In this document: piece after piece, positions 63,789 through 64,000 of the stretch | Position numbering within the stretch: the first letter of the stretch is position 1 | Layout: every line of letters starts with the position of its first letter | From: Paenibacillus albidus | GTDB taxonomy: Bacteria > Bacillota > Bacilli > Paenibacillales > Paenibacillaceae | Direction of reading: 5' to 3' | DNA length: 64,000 nt | Assembly: GCF_014644435.1 (NCBI RefSeq) | Contig: NZ_BMKR01000012.1 | Span: 124,001-188,000 of the forward strand | The notes under the pieces: generated by a model | The model's input: only the letters and a program-made list of their open reading frames with translations | What the model was told of the DNA's origin: nothing | Database searches by the model: none | Made by a program: the position numbers and the translations under genes

Positions 63789-64000
63789 CCCCTTAGAAGC
63801 TGAACCGCGGTAATGCGTTAAAATATACTGCGACACTTGGGCGACACTCAGTCCTGTTGTATCGACCGTGCAATGCGCGAAGCGGTAAGCGTCACGGCGC
63901 TGCTCCATAATGCGTCTGACCCCTTCTTCCGTGTTGCCGGCGAGCAGCGGACGGTTCCGGTCTCCCCCTACGCGGGTAATAATCTCCTTCTCAGAGGCCG
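63783..64000 (-). CDS. aroK: shikimate kinase (5' end outside window)
   Basis: The last about 72 codons are present, read from the right edge. ASEKEIITRVGGDRNRPLLAG carries the LID-region arginines, and NTEEGVRRIMEQRRDAYRFAHCTVDT the C-terminal helix typical of shikimate kinase. It phosphorylates shikimate, giving the substrate of AroA encoded 0.4 kb downstream. The stop TAG lies at 63783-63785, inside the stop region of the converging rhodanese gene. Confidence 0.9.
   Translation of the reverse strand, partial: ASEKEIITRVGGDRNRPLLAGNTEEGVRRIMEQRRDAYRFAHCTVDTTGLSVAQVSQYILTHYRGSASKGL

Overview
The window looks like a chromosomal segment of a Paenibacillus-type, endospore-forming Bacillota. 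The grounds are moderately GC-rich DNA, strong AGGAGG-type ribosome binding sites, frequent GTG and TTG starts, a gerK-type germination operon, PASTA-kinase/PP2C, RemA, RicF, CcpA and AcuA homologues, and a gene order at the left end that matches the Bacillus subtilis yloC-to-rpe cluster. No rRNA, tRNA, CRISPR array, intact transposon or prophage was found.

Region 1-16.6 kb, minus strand: a long housekeeping block, in transcription order yitJ-type methionine/folate gene, yicC, remA, gmk, rpoZ, coaBC, priA, def, fmt, rsmB, rlmN, prpC, prkC, rsgA, rpe (cut by the window edge). It joins nucleotide and coenzyme A synthesis, replication restart, formyl-methionine handling, rRNA methylation, the PASTA kinase/phosphatase pair and ribosome assembly. 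Region 16.8-25 kb: a small unknown membrane protein, a gerKA-gerKC-gerKB germinant receptor operon, dapF and a calcium-type P-type ATPase. Region 25-32 kb: rqcH on the plus strand, a 0.6-kb IS1182-type relic, a PHP phosphoesterase, a GNAT acetyltransferase, a LysR regulator, an unknown basic protein, a repeat-bearing intergenic region, and ylbG/ricF.

Region 32-46 kb: an XPB-type helicase with a coupled partner gene, a CBS protein, an M20 amidohydrolase, yugN plus an ftsW-type SEDS gene, Asp23, a Ca2+/H+ exchanger, ylaN, an HPr-like protein without the phosphorylatable histidine, an M29 aminopeptidase, an unknown lipoprotein and a GAF-GGDEF diguanylate cyclase. Region 46-50.3 kb: rpsD with a strong promoter and a long leader, and a class A penicillin-binding protein with a fibronectin-III domain.

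Region 50.4-60 kb is rich in carbon-control genes: acsA and its acetyltransferase acuA (divergent, with a cre-like site between), mtnN, ccpA, a zinc-ribbon protein, a DJ-1/PfpI protein, and a ptsI/nagE-type PTS operon. The right end holds a 0.3-kb tandem duplication, a lone DUF559-like nuclease with a winged helix, a CoA-binding protein, an atypical aroA, a rhodanese and the 3' end of a shikimate kinase gene.

Most of the window is ordinary core genome. I see no clear multi-gene novel system. The best leads are the XPB helicase/partner pair, the histidine-less HPr-like protein, the nuclease-winged-helix protein, the atypical EPSP synthase, and several unexplained inverted or tandem repeats.
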